The notes below the pieces were generated by a model. The model made no database searches. It saw only the letters and a program-made list of their open reading frames with translations, and was not told the origin of the DNA. The translations under genes and the position numbers were made by a program. Positions 1 through 6,892 of a DNA stretch of 41,677 nt are shown here, piece by piece. The DNA comes from a virus. The DNA is taken from positions 1 through 41,677 of IMG/VR virus record IMGVR_UViG_3300043773_000457; one strand, given 5' to 3'. How positions within the stretch are numbered: the stretch's first letter is position 1; every line of letters starts with the position of its first letter.

Positions 1-95
1 TCTGCCCAGATCATATCTTCTAAACTTACTTCTTTATGAAGTACAATCTTCTCACAGATTGCTTCCAGTCTCAATCTGTACTGCGTAGAGAGCAT
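1..95 (-). CDS. Small conserved phage protein, 3' part cut by window edge
   Basis: The frame opens with ATG at 95 and stays open to the window edge, giving MLSTQYRLRLEAICEKIVLH and then a segment rich in Glu, Asp and Trp. It is too short for the six-frame threshold. The start is supported by an AATAAATA late-type motif at 117-124, about 20 nt upstream on the same strand. From memory it resembles small conserved cyanophage proteins of unknown function, and no catalytic motif is visible. The C-terminus lies outside the window, so length and function cannot be judged. Confidence 0.55.
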   Translation of the reverse strand, partial: MLSTQYRLRLEAICEKIVLHKEVSLEDMIWA

Positions 96-115
96 ATGTA
101 TTACCAGATGTAGTG

Positions 116-346
116 TTATTTATTTTTATATTCGTCCATTAACTCTTTTGCGAGTTTCATATAACGACGCCACATTAGATATTTTACCACAGGATTGCGA
201 GGATTGTTTAACAACCACCACTTTTGTTTCTCAAAGTTAGATTTTGCTAACTTTGTAAGATAATAAAAAGCAGTAGCGACACTATCATCCGTTGCGATGA
301 AGTATGCCACTACTGCAAACACGATAAACCAAGCGTAATAAGTCAT
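116..346 (-). CDS. Small membrane protein of unknown function
   Basis: This 76-residue protein has one N-terminal hydrophobic segment, about residues 4-19 (YAWFIVFAVVAYFIAT). A basic, Trp/Tyr/Lys-rich cytoplasmic-type tail follows (KQKWWLLNNPRNPVVKYLMW). It therefore looks like a single-pass inner-membrane protein. Its ATG overlaps the stop of the upstream gene as ATGA at 343-346, and no Shine-Dalgarno sequence is visible, so translation is probably coupled. The family is not recognised. It sits in a run of short phage genes and could affect the host envelope, but that is speculation. Confidence 0.6.
   Translation of the reverse strand: MTYYAWFIVFAVVAYFIATDDSVATAFYYLTKLAKSNFEKQKWWLLNNPRNPVVKYLMWRRYMKLAKELMDEYKNK
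117..124 (-). promoter_or_regulatory. T4-type late promoter motif (AATAAATA)
   Basis: The minus strand reads AATAAATA, one base from the T4 late consensus TATAAATA. It sits at the 3' end of the 76-residue gene and upstream of the partial gene starting at 95. Transcription would begin around 110. This is motif recognition only. Confidence 0.45.
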
Positions 347-537
347 CGTCTGATAGTTTTTAGATATTCTAATACTTGCTCACGAACTCCCATTAGTTCA
401 TTATAACATTTTTGATTGTGAGCACATTGGCGAAGGTCTTGGTCTGGTCTTAGAACTGATTCGATAAACAGGTCTAGACCACGATTCCATTTCACATCTT
501 GAGATTCACCATCAGGAATGGGATTTTGGTCTTTCAT
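343..537 (-). CDS. Hypothetical phage protein, 64 aa (shortened start)
   Basis: The open frame extends to 642, but its first 35 codons overlap the preceding gene (512-697), which has a strong ribosome-binding site. The start is therefore placed at the internal ATG at 537 (MKDQNPIPDGESQDVKWNRG), leaving a 26-nt overlap. The protein is polar, with two cysteines in the segment CAHNQKC and a helical Leu/Arg-rich C-terminus. No family is recognised. It is followed by an ATGA-coupled membrane protein. Start confidence is moderate because neither candidate start has a clear Shine-Dalgarno sequence. Confidence 0.5.
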   Translation of the reverse strand: MKDQNPIPDGESQDVKWNRGLDLFIESVLRPDQDLRQCAHNQKCYNELMGVREQVLEYLKTIRR

Positions 538-697
538 TCGTTTCAACTTTGACAGGACAGATTGGAATAGTTCCTTTAATCGTTTGAATAATCTCCATCT
601 TTTGTTGGTGCGTGAGTCCAACAGTTTTTGTAAGACGACCAATTAAAGAAATTGCTTCAGAACAACTGATGGTTGTTGCAAGTAACAAAGCAACCAT
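512..697 (-). CDS. Small exported or membrane-anchored protein, 61 aa
   Basis: The start at 697 is preceded by AGGAG about 6 nt upstream, a good ribosome-binding site. The first 20 residues (MVALLLATTISCSEAISLIG) form a short hydrophobic segment like a signal peptide, with Cys12 near its end, although the lipobox is not canonical. A second Cys follows in PICPVKVE. It shares codons in another frame with the downstream hypothetical gene. It resembles small conserved cyanophage proteins of unknown role. Function is unknown; envelope targeting is inferred from the hydrophobic N-terminus. Confidence 0.6.
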   Translation of the reverse strand: MVALLLATTISCSEAISLIGRLTKTVGLTHQQKMEIIQTIKGTIPICPVKVETNERPKSHS

Positions 698-725
698 AGG
701 TTTCTCCTATTCTGTTACTATTTAA

Positions 726-959
726 TCATAGAAAATTCTCAAGAGATGAAGAACTTTTCTTTTTCTTTGAAGCGATTTGCTTTTGAATAAAAGTTTTGGC
801 AGATGAGTATGAGTTAGCAGTATGAACCTGCTGTCCGTTGTGAATAATCACAAACTTATTGTTCCCATAAGGAACTGCTGCCCACATTCCATCTTTGGTC
901 ACATAACCAGAAGGGTCTGATGGTTTAGGATTCAGTAGTCCGTAGTTTGGAATGTTCAC
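726..959 (-). CDS. Hypothetical phage protein with GTG start, 77 aa
   Basis: The start codon is GTG at 959, overlapping the stop of the upstream 47-residue gene as GTGA, so the two are probably translationally coupled. The protein has a small beta-rich body (GMWAAVPYGNNKFVIIHNGQQ) followed by a strongly basic stretch AKTFIQKQIASKKKKSSSS and an acidic end. This could be a small nucleic-acid-binding or internal protein, but no family is recognised. The Lys/Ser-rich tail is the only notable element. Confidence 0.6.
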   Translation of the reverse strand: MNIPNYGLLNPKPSDPSGYVTKDGMWAAVPYGNNKFVIIHNGQQVHTANSYSSAKTFIQKQIASKKKKSSSSLENFL

Positions 960-1099
960 AGGAAAGTAGCAGTTGCGTTAAGAATTTTGGCATTAGGATG
1001 CTGTGCAGAAGCAACTTGCTTTGCCTCTTGAAGATTGTTGGCGTAGCATTCAAACCACCAAGTCTTGCCGCCGACATAGAGTTGCACTTTGTACTTCAT
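956..1099 (-). CDS. Hypothetical phage protein, 47 aa
   Basis: The frame is open to 1180, but the supported start is the ATG at 1099, which has AAGGAG 7-8 nt upstream; the longer frame adds residues with no ribosome-binding site. The protein begins MKYKVQLYVGGKTWWFECYA and continues with an AxNxxEAKxxA helix pattern. It looks like a small alpha/beta fold that recurs in phages, but no function is known. It overlaps the next gene by four bases (GTGA). A weak early-type promoter lies at 1123-1128. Confidence 0.65.
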   Translation of the reverse strand: MKYKVQLYVGGKTWWFECYANNLQEAKQVASAQHPNAKILNATATFL

Positions 1100-1122
1100 C
1101 GAAAATCTCCTTGTGTATGAGT

Positions 1123-1128
1123 ATTGTA
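1123..1128 (-). promoter_or_regulatory. Possible early promoter -10 box (TACAAT)
   Basis: The minus strand reads TACAAT 24 nt upstream of the ATG at 1099. No good -35 hexamer lies 17 bp further upstream. A direct repeat GGCAGAGTGA (plus strand, 1130-1139 and 1141-1150) occupies that position instead, so any promoter here may depend on an activator. A block at 1159-1178 resembles one upstream of the helicase promoter. Confidence 0.35.
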
Positions 1129-1129
1129 G

Positions 1130-1150
1130 GGCAGAGTGATGGCAGAGTGA
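1130..1150. repeat. 10-bp direct repeat upstream of the 47-aa gene
   Basis: GGCAGAGTGA occurs at 1130-1139 and again at 1141-1150, one base apart. It lies directly upstream of the candidate -10 box, where an operator or activator site would sit. No protein can be named. Confidence 0.4.
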
Positions 1151-1176
1151 GAAAGAGTGTGCCAGTTTGAGAAGTG

Positions 1177-1311
1177 TCACACATCAGTTAATTTTTTATA
1201 TCTTTTATACGATTTACAATGCCCGTTATGTAAGTTTATCATACAATTATGATTTAAATCATTTTCTTCACAATATTCTCTCAAATTGTCTATTTGTATT
1301 TTTTCACCACA
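1177..1311 (-). pseudogene. Out-of-frame C-terminal domain of the GIY-YIG endonuclease
   Basis: In the frame beginning TGT GGT at 1311 the sequence reads CGEKIQIDNLREYCEENDLN and continues to a stop at 1177. The end contains a HNCMINLHNGH segment and Lys/Tyr-rich residues. This matches the NUMOD1-like helix-turn-helix tail usual in phage GIY-YIG and HNH endonucleases (IxNLxxFCxxNxL). It follows directly on the main frame apart from one missing base, so it is read as the detached C-terminus of the same gene, not an independent gene. Confidence 0.7.
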
Positions 1312-1832
1312 GGAGTTATATACCATCTTGTTTTAAGATTTTTCCCCCTTGTCCCTGTACTTATTTTTGAAAGGGTTTCTGCAGAGTGTTTTTTTCCATA
1401 GTTAGGGTTTCCCTTTCCAGAATACATTTTACTAAAATGTTCCTTAAGATGATCGGGACATTTTGTTCCCATTTTTACCTCACTAATCTTTTTTCTGGTT
1501 TCTGCGTCATACACCTTCCCTTTATGCACCTTACTTATTAAGTGCCGAGTTCTTTGTGAAATATTGGAATTACCTTCACCACCATTACTAATATTGATAA
1601 GTATTCCTGTTCCCAAATCTTTTCTACCCAGAACGGCAATCATATACATTTCGTGCTTATATGCATCAATTTCATTATCAAAATGTTTTAATATTATAAT
1701 TCTATCTCTATCTTTTGGAGTAAAACTCCCATTTCCTCTCCAATGTTCTGCATACATTCGTCTTTTTTGTCCCTTACCAATGTAATAAGGAGTTCTATCC
1801 TTCTTGCGAAGGTAAGCGTAAGTATAATACAT
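1290..1832 (-). CDS. GIY-YIG homing endonuclease (C-terminus frameshifted)
   Basis: This is a free-standing homing endonuclease. The GIY-YIG domain is at residues 1-95 (YYTYAYL, then TPYYIGKG; the catalytic-type Glu is in SNGGEGN). It is followed by Lys-rich NUMOD3-type DNA-binding repeats (ISKVHKGK, PNYGKKHSAETLSKIS). Such enzymes nick or cut phage DNA to spread their own gene. The frame stops at 1290, but codons for a typical NUMOD1-like tail continue in another frame to 1177, so the gene has probably lost one base near 1311-1316. It lies between the helicase and a small gene and has its own TATAAATA late promoter inside an inverted repeat. It is clearly related to the second GIY-YIG protein at 12327-12863 (shared MIAVLGRKDLGTGIL segment). 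Confidence 0.9.
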   Translation of the reverse strand: MYYTYAYLRKKDRTPYYIGKGQKRRMYAEHWRGNGSFTPKDRDRIIILKHFDNEIDAYKHEMYMIAVLGRKDLGTGILINISNGGEGNSNISQRTRHLISKVHKGKVYDAETRKKISEVKMGTKCPDHLKEHFSKMYSGKGNPNYGKKHSAETLSKISTGTRGKNLKTRWYITPVVKKYK

Positions 1833-1907
1833 TTGTGTCTTGGCGTGACTTATTAATATTTATACCATAAATGTGGGTCTTACGCAACTATATCCGCCAA
1901 GACACAA
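1833..1907 (-). promoter_or_regulatory. Late promoter enclosed by inverted repeat at endonuclease start
   Basis: TATAAATA (minus strand) at 1857-1864 is a perfect T4 late promoter. It lies between the arms of a perfect 13-bp inverted repeat, TTGTGTCTTGGCG at 1833-1845 and its complement at 1895-1907. The inner arm directly touches the ATG at 1832. A transcript coming from the helicase would contain both arms and could bury the start in a stem. A transcript starting at the late promoter lacks the outer arm. This is the same logic known for T4 I-TevI. Confidence 0.75.
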
Positions 1908-1923
1908 GTTGCTGCCCACTAAA

Positions 1924-3162
1924 TTATCTATTAATTGTGGAAATACAAGGTTCCCCACGCTCAAAAATAGTATCAACGACCGCTTGAACTTTTTTAGCAG
2001 TAGTAATACCAGCGTTGGTATAGACTGGAATGACACAAAGAGCAAATGACTTTGTGTATTGTTGTAGTGCTCCAGGACGAATATAACCTTTATGCAGATT
2101 TTTTACATCATCGTGGTGAAGTCTTACAATTCTTCCAACACTCTGGGCAATTCCAATATAATCCATTGGACGCATAAAGATTACTGCCTCCAAACCAGAA
2201 ACGGAAATACCCTCACAAATAATAGAGTGATGAATGACAATAAACTTCTTGGAATTGTCTTTTCCCCAAGCATTTAGCGTGTCAAAAAAGACTTCACGAT
2301 TGACTTTCTTACCATCAATGATCGCACCAGTTTTACTGGTAATTACCATCCAAGAATAACCACGATTATTCAGTTCATTGCAAAAGTCGGTTTCGGCAAT
2401 CAAACCCATAATTTGTTTTGTAGTTTTAGCACAAATCAAGACTTTACCGACCTGATAATCGTCAATTGTCTCAATCAAATTGTCTGCGTCACGGTCAAAA
2501 ATAACTTGACGACCTTTAACCATAGGCAATTGCTTGACTTGAACTTTAGGCGGCACAATATATCCTCCACGAACCATTTCTGGACCAGATACATTTACAA
2601 TAATAGAACCATAAACATCACCCCAATTCATACCAGGTTTATCTGGATTATTAGAATACTTGGGTGTTGCGGTATATGAATAAAACCTTTTTGCATTTTT
2701 TGAGAAATGCTCGACAGCAGGAAAAAAGTTCTTTTGAATAGAATTATGTGCTTCATCCAAATGAATAGTATCTACTTTTACATCAGCATCTACCAGACGC
2801 TGAAGAGAGTGATAAGTTGTAAAAATAAGTTTATGAAAAAACTTATTACTCTCTACCCACTGATGAATTGTAGAAGGACTTGTAGAAGATTGCCAATGTG
2901 TCTCTCCACTATGGCAGTGAAAAACTTTTGCATTTGTGATATACTCCAGATATTCGTGAGACAACTGCTCTGCCAAAAGAATGCGCGGAGAGACCACTAC
3001 AACGGTCTGTGGGACCTCCAATTCAAATTGCCTTACAGTATCAGCAATACCAACCAAAGTCTTTCCAGCGCCCGTCACAGCGCATACAATGCCCCTATTG
3101 CAAGTATCAAGGGCATCCAGAGCAGTCTGTTGGTGGGGACGGAGTTGAATCACTGACCTCAT
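1924..3162 (-). CDS. SF2 DEAH-type DNA helicase (UvsW-like class)
   Basis: A 412-residue superfamily 2 helicase. Motif I is TGAGKT at residues 30-35, motif II is DEAH at 136-139, motif III is TAT near 163-165, and motif VI is in QSVGRIVRLH in the C-terminal RecA-like domain. The N-terminal LRPHQQTALDAL is the Q-like or RecG/UvsW-type entry motif. It is likely to act in recombination or replication restart on branched DNA, like T4 UvsW, but it is shorter than UvsW (about 500 residues) and is not assigned that name. It has its own early-type promoter (extended -10 at 3176-3184), unlike the late structural genes upstream. The ATG at 3162 is used; the first residues are MRSVIQL. Confidence 0.85.
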   Translation of the reverse strand: MRSVIQLRPHQQTALDALDTCNRGIVCAVTGAGKTLVGIADTVRQFELEVPQTVVVVSPRILLAEQLSHEYLEYITNAKVFHCHSGETHWQSSTSPSTIHQWVESNKFFHKLIFTTYHSLQRLVDADVKVDTIHLDEAHNSIQKNFFPAVEHFSKNAKRFYSYTATPKYSNNPDKPGMNWGDVYGSIIVNVSGPEMVRGGYIVPPKVQVKQLPMVKGRQVIFDRDADNLIETIDDYQVGKVLICAKTTKQIMGLIAETDFCNELNNRGYSWMVITSKTGAIIDGKKVNREVFFDTLNAWGKDNSKKFIVIHHSIICEGISVSGLEAVIFMRPMDYIGIAQSVGRIVRLHHDDVKNLHKGYIRPGALQQYTKSFALCVIPVYTNAGITTAKKVQAVVDTIFERGEPCISTINR

Positions 3163-3175
3163 TGCGTATAGGACT

Positions 3176-3184
3176 ATTATAGCA
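3176..3184 (-). promoter_or_regulatory. Early promoter, extended -10 (TGCTATAAT)
   Basis: The minus strand reads TGCTATAAT, an extended -10 of the host sigma70 type, 14 nt upstream of the helicase ATG. No -35 consensus lies 17 bp upstream. It comes directly after the terminator of the preceding operon, a sensible position for a new transcription unit. Confidence 0.6.
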
Positions 3185-3218
3185 GAAAACCGCCCCTGGT
3201 GCGACTCAGTGGACGGTT
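3183..3218 (-). terminator. Probable rho-independent terminator after the fiber operon
   Basis: On the minus strand an 8-bp stem (AACCGTCC with GGGCGGTT, one G-U pair) is formed by 3211-3218 and 3188-3195, followed by TTTT. It lies downstream of the zinc-ribbon gene, the last gene of the fiber operon. A second 6-bp hairpin (GGTTCT/AGAACC) lies at 3215-3237. The T-tract is short, so strength is uncertain. Confidence 0.5.
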
Positions 3219-3272
3219 CTTAAAGTGTCCTAGAACCTTGTGTTCAACCTTAACAAAGATATTCTAGCAGTA

Positions 3273-3590
3273 TTATTGGGTATTAGTCAAGTCCTTTAAT
3301 AAATTATCAAACTTTCCATCCATCCAAGCATCATTAGATTCCTCCCACTTCTTCAATGGACAAGAATCTAAAGCAAATGTAGTCTTATATTCCAACATAC
3401 ACCCACATTCCTTACATCTAATCTGTTCAGAATCATAACGGTCACATTCCCTACAAATCTGCATTCTATTTTCTTTTACTTCTTCTGATACAATAAGTGC
3501 TTCACTTCTGAGAGCCTTTTTTACAATTTCAAAAGCAAATGAAGCAAGGTTTTTACCTTGCTCCGGTAACGAAGGATATTCCAAAGTCAT
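3273..3590 (-). CDS. Zinc-ribbon phage protein, 105 aa
   Basis: The centre holds a four-cysteine zinc-ribbon pattern, CRECDRYDSEQIRCKECGC (about residues 47-65), followed by a fifth cysteine in SCPLKKW. The C-terminus is acidic and polar. Small zinc-ribbon proteins of this type recur in phages beside tail or structural genes, with no established function. The ATG at 3590 has AGAGGA upstream, and a late motif AATAAATA lies at 3616-3623. It is the last gene of the fiber operon before the terminator. Zinc binding is inferred from the cysteines. Confidence 0.7.
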   Translation of the reverse strand: MTLEYPSLPEQGKNLASFAFEIVKKALRSEALIVSEEVKENRMQICRECDRYDSEQIRCKECGCMLEYKTTFALDSCPLKKWEESNDAWMDGKFDNLLKDLTNTQ

Positions 3591-4651
3591 TGATACAATC
3601 CTCTAATTGTGTTGCTATTTATTGTTCCTGTTACAGAGTAATTAGACCCAGCAATTGCTCTTCCCGCAACTCCACCGTTTCCAGCATTAGTTGTATTTTC
3701 ACCAGAATTTCCCCACTCTCCACCACTTCCACCAGTTTCACCATTTGTTCCATCAGTTGCTCCACATCCACCACCAGCAGTTCCTGCAGTCCCCGATACA
3801 CCCAATAAAGAACCTGATAAGTTGGTATATCCTCTTCCTGGACCACCATCTCCTCCAGATCCACCAGTTCCACCAGATGTAGAAGTATAATATACACAAA
3901 CATTACGATAAAGACTTGCTCTACACGCATCATCACTACCTTCACAACACCTCAACCTGTAAGTGCGCTGATAAGTTCCTATATTACAAACTTGGTTTGT
4001 TGACGGTAAGCAATATTGATATTCGTCATAATTAGTGCAAGTTCCACCACTTCCATTCGATCCATCAGATCCTTTTTCTCCTCCTCCTCCACCACCATAA
4101 ATGTTTGCAGTTGACTCAACATTAACTACAAAATTTGAACCAGAAGTATTTGTAATGGAAAGAGCATCTCCACCATAAGAACCCCCAACTATAGCAGTTG
4201 TTCCACCAACACCTCCGGCACCATAAATGCCTCCAGAAACAGCAATTGTTAAATTATATGCCGTAGAATTAAAGACGGCAGCAGGACTCAAGTAGCTATT
4301 AGATCCACAAGTTCCTGTTATATACATCCACTTTTTGATATTTTTGTTTAAATTTGAATTCCAACTTTGAGAATCAATATCAAAATTAATATCTGTACCA
4401 GTTTGTGTGATATAATAATACTTAATTGTATTTCTGAATTGGGAGAGTGCTAGATTACTTGAAGCAGAAACAGAAGCATTTTCTGTAGCATTAGGAACAA
4501 TTGGATTTGTATCAGTTATAATAGTATTCCTTCTTAATTCTGATGCACTGATAGAACCAGATCCAGATTCCTTAAAAGTAGATCTTAAAGAACTAAATGA
4601 AATTGAACCAGAGGAAAAATATGGACCTGCTTTGGTTACGGTTGCGCTCAT
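3587..4651 (-). CDS. Glycine-rich tail-fiber adhesin candidate
   Basis: A 354-residue protein. Residues 1-60 carry the SSGSISFSSLRSTF / GSISASELRR pattern found at the attachment end of T4-like fiber tip proteins. The C-terminal half is a set of glycine-rich runs (GGIYGAGGVGG, IYGGGGGGEKG, GGSGGDGGPGRG, GGSGGEWGNSG) ending in GRAIAGSNYSVTGT. Polyglycine sandwiches of this kind form the receptor-binding tip in T-even gp38 adhesins. A cysteine-rich insert of about 48 residues with eight Cys sits between glycine runs and may be the host-contact loop. It directly follows the 740-residue fiber gene (2-bp spacing). Assignment as the host-range adhesin is an inference from composition and position. 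Confidence 0.6.
   Translation of the reverse strand: MSATVTKAGPYFSSGSISFSSLRSTFKESGSGSISASELRRNTIITDTNPIVPNATENASVSASSNLALSQFRNTIKYYYITQTGTDINFDIDSQSWNSNLNKNIKKWMYITGTCGSNSYLSPAAVFNSTAYNLTIAVSGGIYGAGGVGGTTAIVGGSYGGDALSITNTSGSNFVVNVESTANIYGGGGGGEKGSDGSNGSGGTCTNYDEYQYCLPSTNQVCNIGTYQRTYRLRCCEGSDDACRASLYRNVCVYYTSTSGGTGGSGGDGGPGRGYTNLSGSLLGVSGTAGTAGGGCGATDGTNGETGGSGGEWGNSGENTTNAGNGGVAGRAIAGSNYSVTGTINSNTIRGLYQ
3616..3623 (-). promoter_or_regulatory. Late promoter motif (AATAAATA)
   Basis: The minus strand reads AATAAATA 26-33 nt upstream of the zinc-ribbon ATG, inside the last codons of the adhesin gene. Position and sequence match the other late motifs in the window. Confidence 0.5.
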
Positions 4652-4653
4652 TT

Positions 4654-6876
4654 TTAGTATAAATCAATCCATTGGAATGTTAAACCGCTGTCAGTGCTTC
4701 CATAACCTTGATGTTTTTTGGTGGTGCTGTTATAAATGATTGCACCTTCAACCGTATTACCAAGTCCAGTTACTGTTGCTGTAGGAACACTTGGTAGAAT
4801 AATATATGGATTTTTGGTCGCGGTACTTACTCTTCCAAAATCCATAATAGATCTTGGTATGGAGGTATTGAAACCAACAGCAGAATCTCTTGCTATTCCA
4901 AGATTAGATCCATATAGTCTAAGTGAAGCGTTATGAATTTGTGCTTGACCAAAAGTTCCGTCAGAATCAACAAAGAGTGATGTTGTTCCTATACCGACAC
5001 CTAAAAATAATCCTGTTCCTTGTACATTCAACAGTTCATTATTATAAAAACTTGTAGTGTTAACTCCAATTCTACCAAACAATCCACTAGAAGTTCTAGC
5101 ATCTAAACCAGCAATTGCATTCGTTGTATTGATACCAATTGAACCAACACCAACTGGAGCAATTAAAAGATTCGTAAGAGTGGTAACTCCTACACTATTG
5201 TTTAGATTGATGTTTGTTAAAATAGATGGAAGATTAAAAGTTCCAGCACTTAAGGTTCCAGTGATATTTACATTGCTTCCAAACCAAGCAGTGCTAGTAA
5301 CAGTGGATGTTCCAACAATATGTAGATTATTTGTTGGATTTGTAATACCAATACCAAATTTACCATCATAAGTCAGTGAAGCTAGTTCAGAATTTGTTTG
5401 ACCATACAACCAAGCAAATCTACCAGTTCCTACACCAGCAGGACCAGAATGTAGGTATGTATTAATATTTCCAGTATCATTATTAATGATGTCAAAAGTC
5501 TTTGATACACTTCCAAATCTCAATACTGCAGTGCTTTTACCAACACCAACAGATTGTCCGATGCTAATTCTTGCCTGCGAAGTATCACTAATAACTTCTA
5601 CAAGAGTTGCATTTGATTTTCTAATTTGAATATCTGATGTTGGTACTGCGGTTCCAAAACCAATTCTTCCAGAATCTAATACTGTAAAAGCAGTTCCACC
5701 AATTCCAACATCCAGTTCTGTGAATATAGATGCGATTCCAACAGTTGCAAATCCAACTCCAATTCTAGATGCAGTTACAACACCAACGGTAATATTTGGA
5801 GTTCCTGTGAGTGATTGGGCAGTGCTTGCTGTTCCAGTTACATTTCCAACAAAGGTAGTAGCAGTTACAACACCTAATACAAGAGCATCACCAACAACTT
5901 GAAGTTTTGATGTTGGATTTGTGGTTCCTATACCGACTAAACCAGTATCTGTTATACGAACTCTTTCTAAAGCATTTGTTGCAAAAATTAATGGGTTTGT
6001 TGCAGTTAATCCAATATATCCAGCGTAAGCAGGTCCACCAGTAAATGAAGAACCAAGTTCGCCCAAATTGTTTAATAATCCAATCTGTATATTGGATGCT
6101 CCACTATTTCCAAATTGAATAAAAGATGCTCTAGTATTAGTAGAAGGCGAAACTGAAATTATTGGTGATACTGATGTTAATCCATCTCCGGTTATGACAA
6201 GAGGTTGTTGTGGATTAGTATCACCAACACCAATATTACCATTAAAATAAGCACCACCAGATACTTGGAGGTTTTGTGATGAAGTTCCTGTTGGTGTTGA
6301 TGTATTGATTAATGCAATTCCATCATTAACATCAAAGTTAAATTTTTGAATATTAGCATCACTCTCAAAAAATCTTATCTGAGAATCTGCATATAAATCA
6401 AGAACACTGACACCACCTACTATTTTTTCAATACTATTAGGAACATCACTGAACCATAATGTCCCAAGTTCTCCTAGTTTTATATCACCATTAACATCAA
6501 GTGTATATTGCGGATTTGTGGTCCCTATACCCACATTTGATGTGGTTGAAATACTACCACTTGTTGAATACCATCCATCAACGGCAATTGCATAGATTCC
6601 AGTTAACCCAGAAGCACTTCCCGAGAATGATGTTGCAGTAACAACTCCAGAAACTGATACTCCTTGAGTTGCAGTTAGATTTCCAATTGTTGCTACACCC
6701 GCATAAAGAGTATTGGTTGTTGTTAGACCAACTACTTTAGCATTACCTCGAACATCTAAGAACTCGGTGGGAATCGTAGTTCCAATTCCCACCAGACCAT
6801 TAGCGTTTACGATAAAGTTATCATCGTCAACCTGAACACCATTCCTAAGGTTAAATGACTTTCTATAATTTGCCAT
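4654..6876 (-). CDS. Tail fiber protein, 740 aa, GIGTTNP repeat type
   Basis: The N-terminus (MANYRKSFNLRNGVQVDDDNFIVNANG) is the usual attachment start of cyanophage fiber proteins. The body repeats a module VGIGTTNPTSKLQVVG...VTATTF, with at least eight recognisable copies. Such modules form trimeric beta-structured shafts. No S74 chaperone is present; the C-terminus is GSTDSGLTFQWIDLY, typical of this fiber class. The ATG at 6876 is used, with GATAAATA at 6894-6901 as late promoter. The glycine-rich adhesin gene follows by two bases. Role: shaft of a tail or side fiber, inferred from repeats and context. Confidence 0.8.
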   Translation of the reverse strand: MANYRKSFNLRNGVQVDDDNFIVNANGLVGIGTTIPTEFLDVRGNAKVVGLTTTNTLYAGVATIGNLTATQGVSVSGVVTATSFSGSASGLTGIYAIAVDGWYSTSGSISTTSNVGIGTTNPQYTLDVNGDIKLGELGTLWFSDVPNSIEKIVGGVSVLDLYADSQIRFFESDANIQKFNFDVNDGIALINTSTPTGTSSQNLQVSGGAYFNGNIGVGDTNPQQPLVITGDGLTSVSPIISVSPSTNTRASFIQFGNSGASNIQIGLLNNLGELGSSFTGGPAYAGYIGLTATNPLIFATNALERVRITDTGLVGIGTTNPTSKLQVVGDALVLGVVTATTFVGNVTGTASTAQSLTGTPNITVGVVTASRIGVGFATVGIASIFTELDVGIGGTAFTVLDSGRIGFGTAVPTSDIQIRKSNATLVEVISDTSQARISIGQSVGVGKSTAVLRFGSVSKTFDIINNDTGNINTYLHSGPAGVGTGRFAWLYGQTNSELASLTYDGKFGIGITNPTNNLHIVGTSTVTSTAWFGSNVNITGTLSAGTFNLPSILTNINLNNSVGVTTLTNLLIAPVGVGSIGINTTNAIAGLDARTSSGLFGRIGVNTTSFYNNELLNVQGTGLFLGVGIGTTSLFVDSDGTFGQAQIHNASLRLYGSNLGIARDSAVGFNTSIPRSIMDFGRVSTATKNPYIILPSVPTATVTGLGNTVEGAIIYNSTTKKHQGYGSTDSGLTFQWIDLY

Positions 6877-6892
6877 CTTATATGGTTTTTAG

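Noticed and set aside
538-642. N-terminal extension of the 64-residue gene to 642
   Set aside because: It overlaps the well-supported 61-residue gene with AGGAG; no ribosome-binding site supports the longer start.
1564-1785. Plus-strand ORFs across the GIY-YIG genes and fiber genes
   Set aside because: They have no ribosome-binding sites, low-complexity products and lie opposite clear genes; treated as shadows.
1924-3162. Naming the helicase uvsW
   Set aside because: The SF2 motifs fit, but length and several segments differ from T4 UvsW, and cyanophages can carry more than one such helicase.
3190-3260. Possible extra tRNA or small RNA in the gap before the helicase
   Set aside because: Two short hairpins are present but no cloverleaf; terminator plus promoter explains the region.
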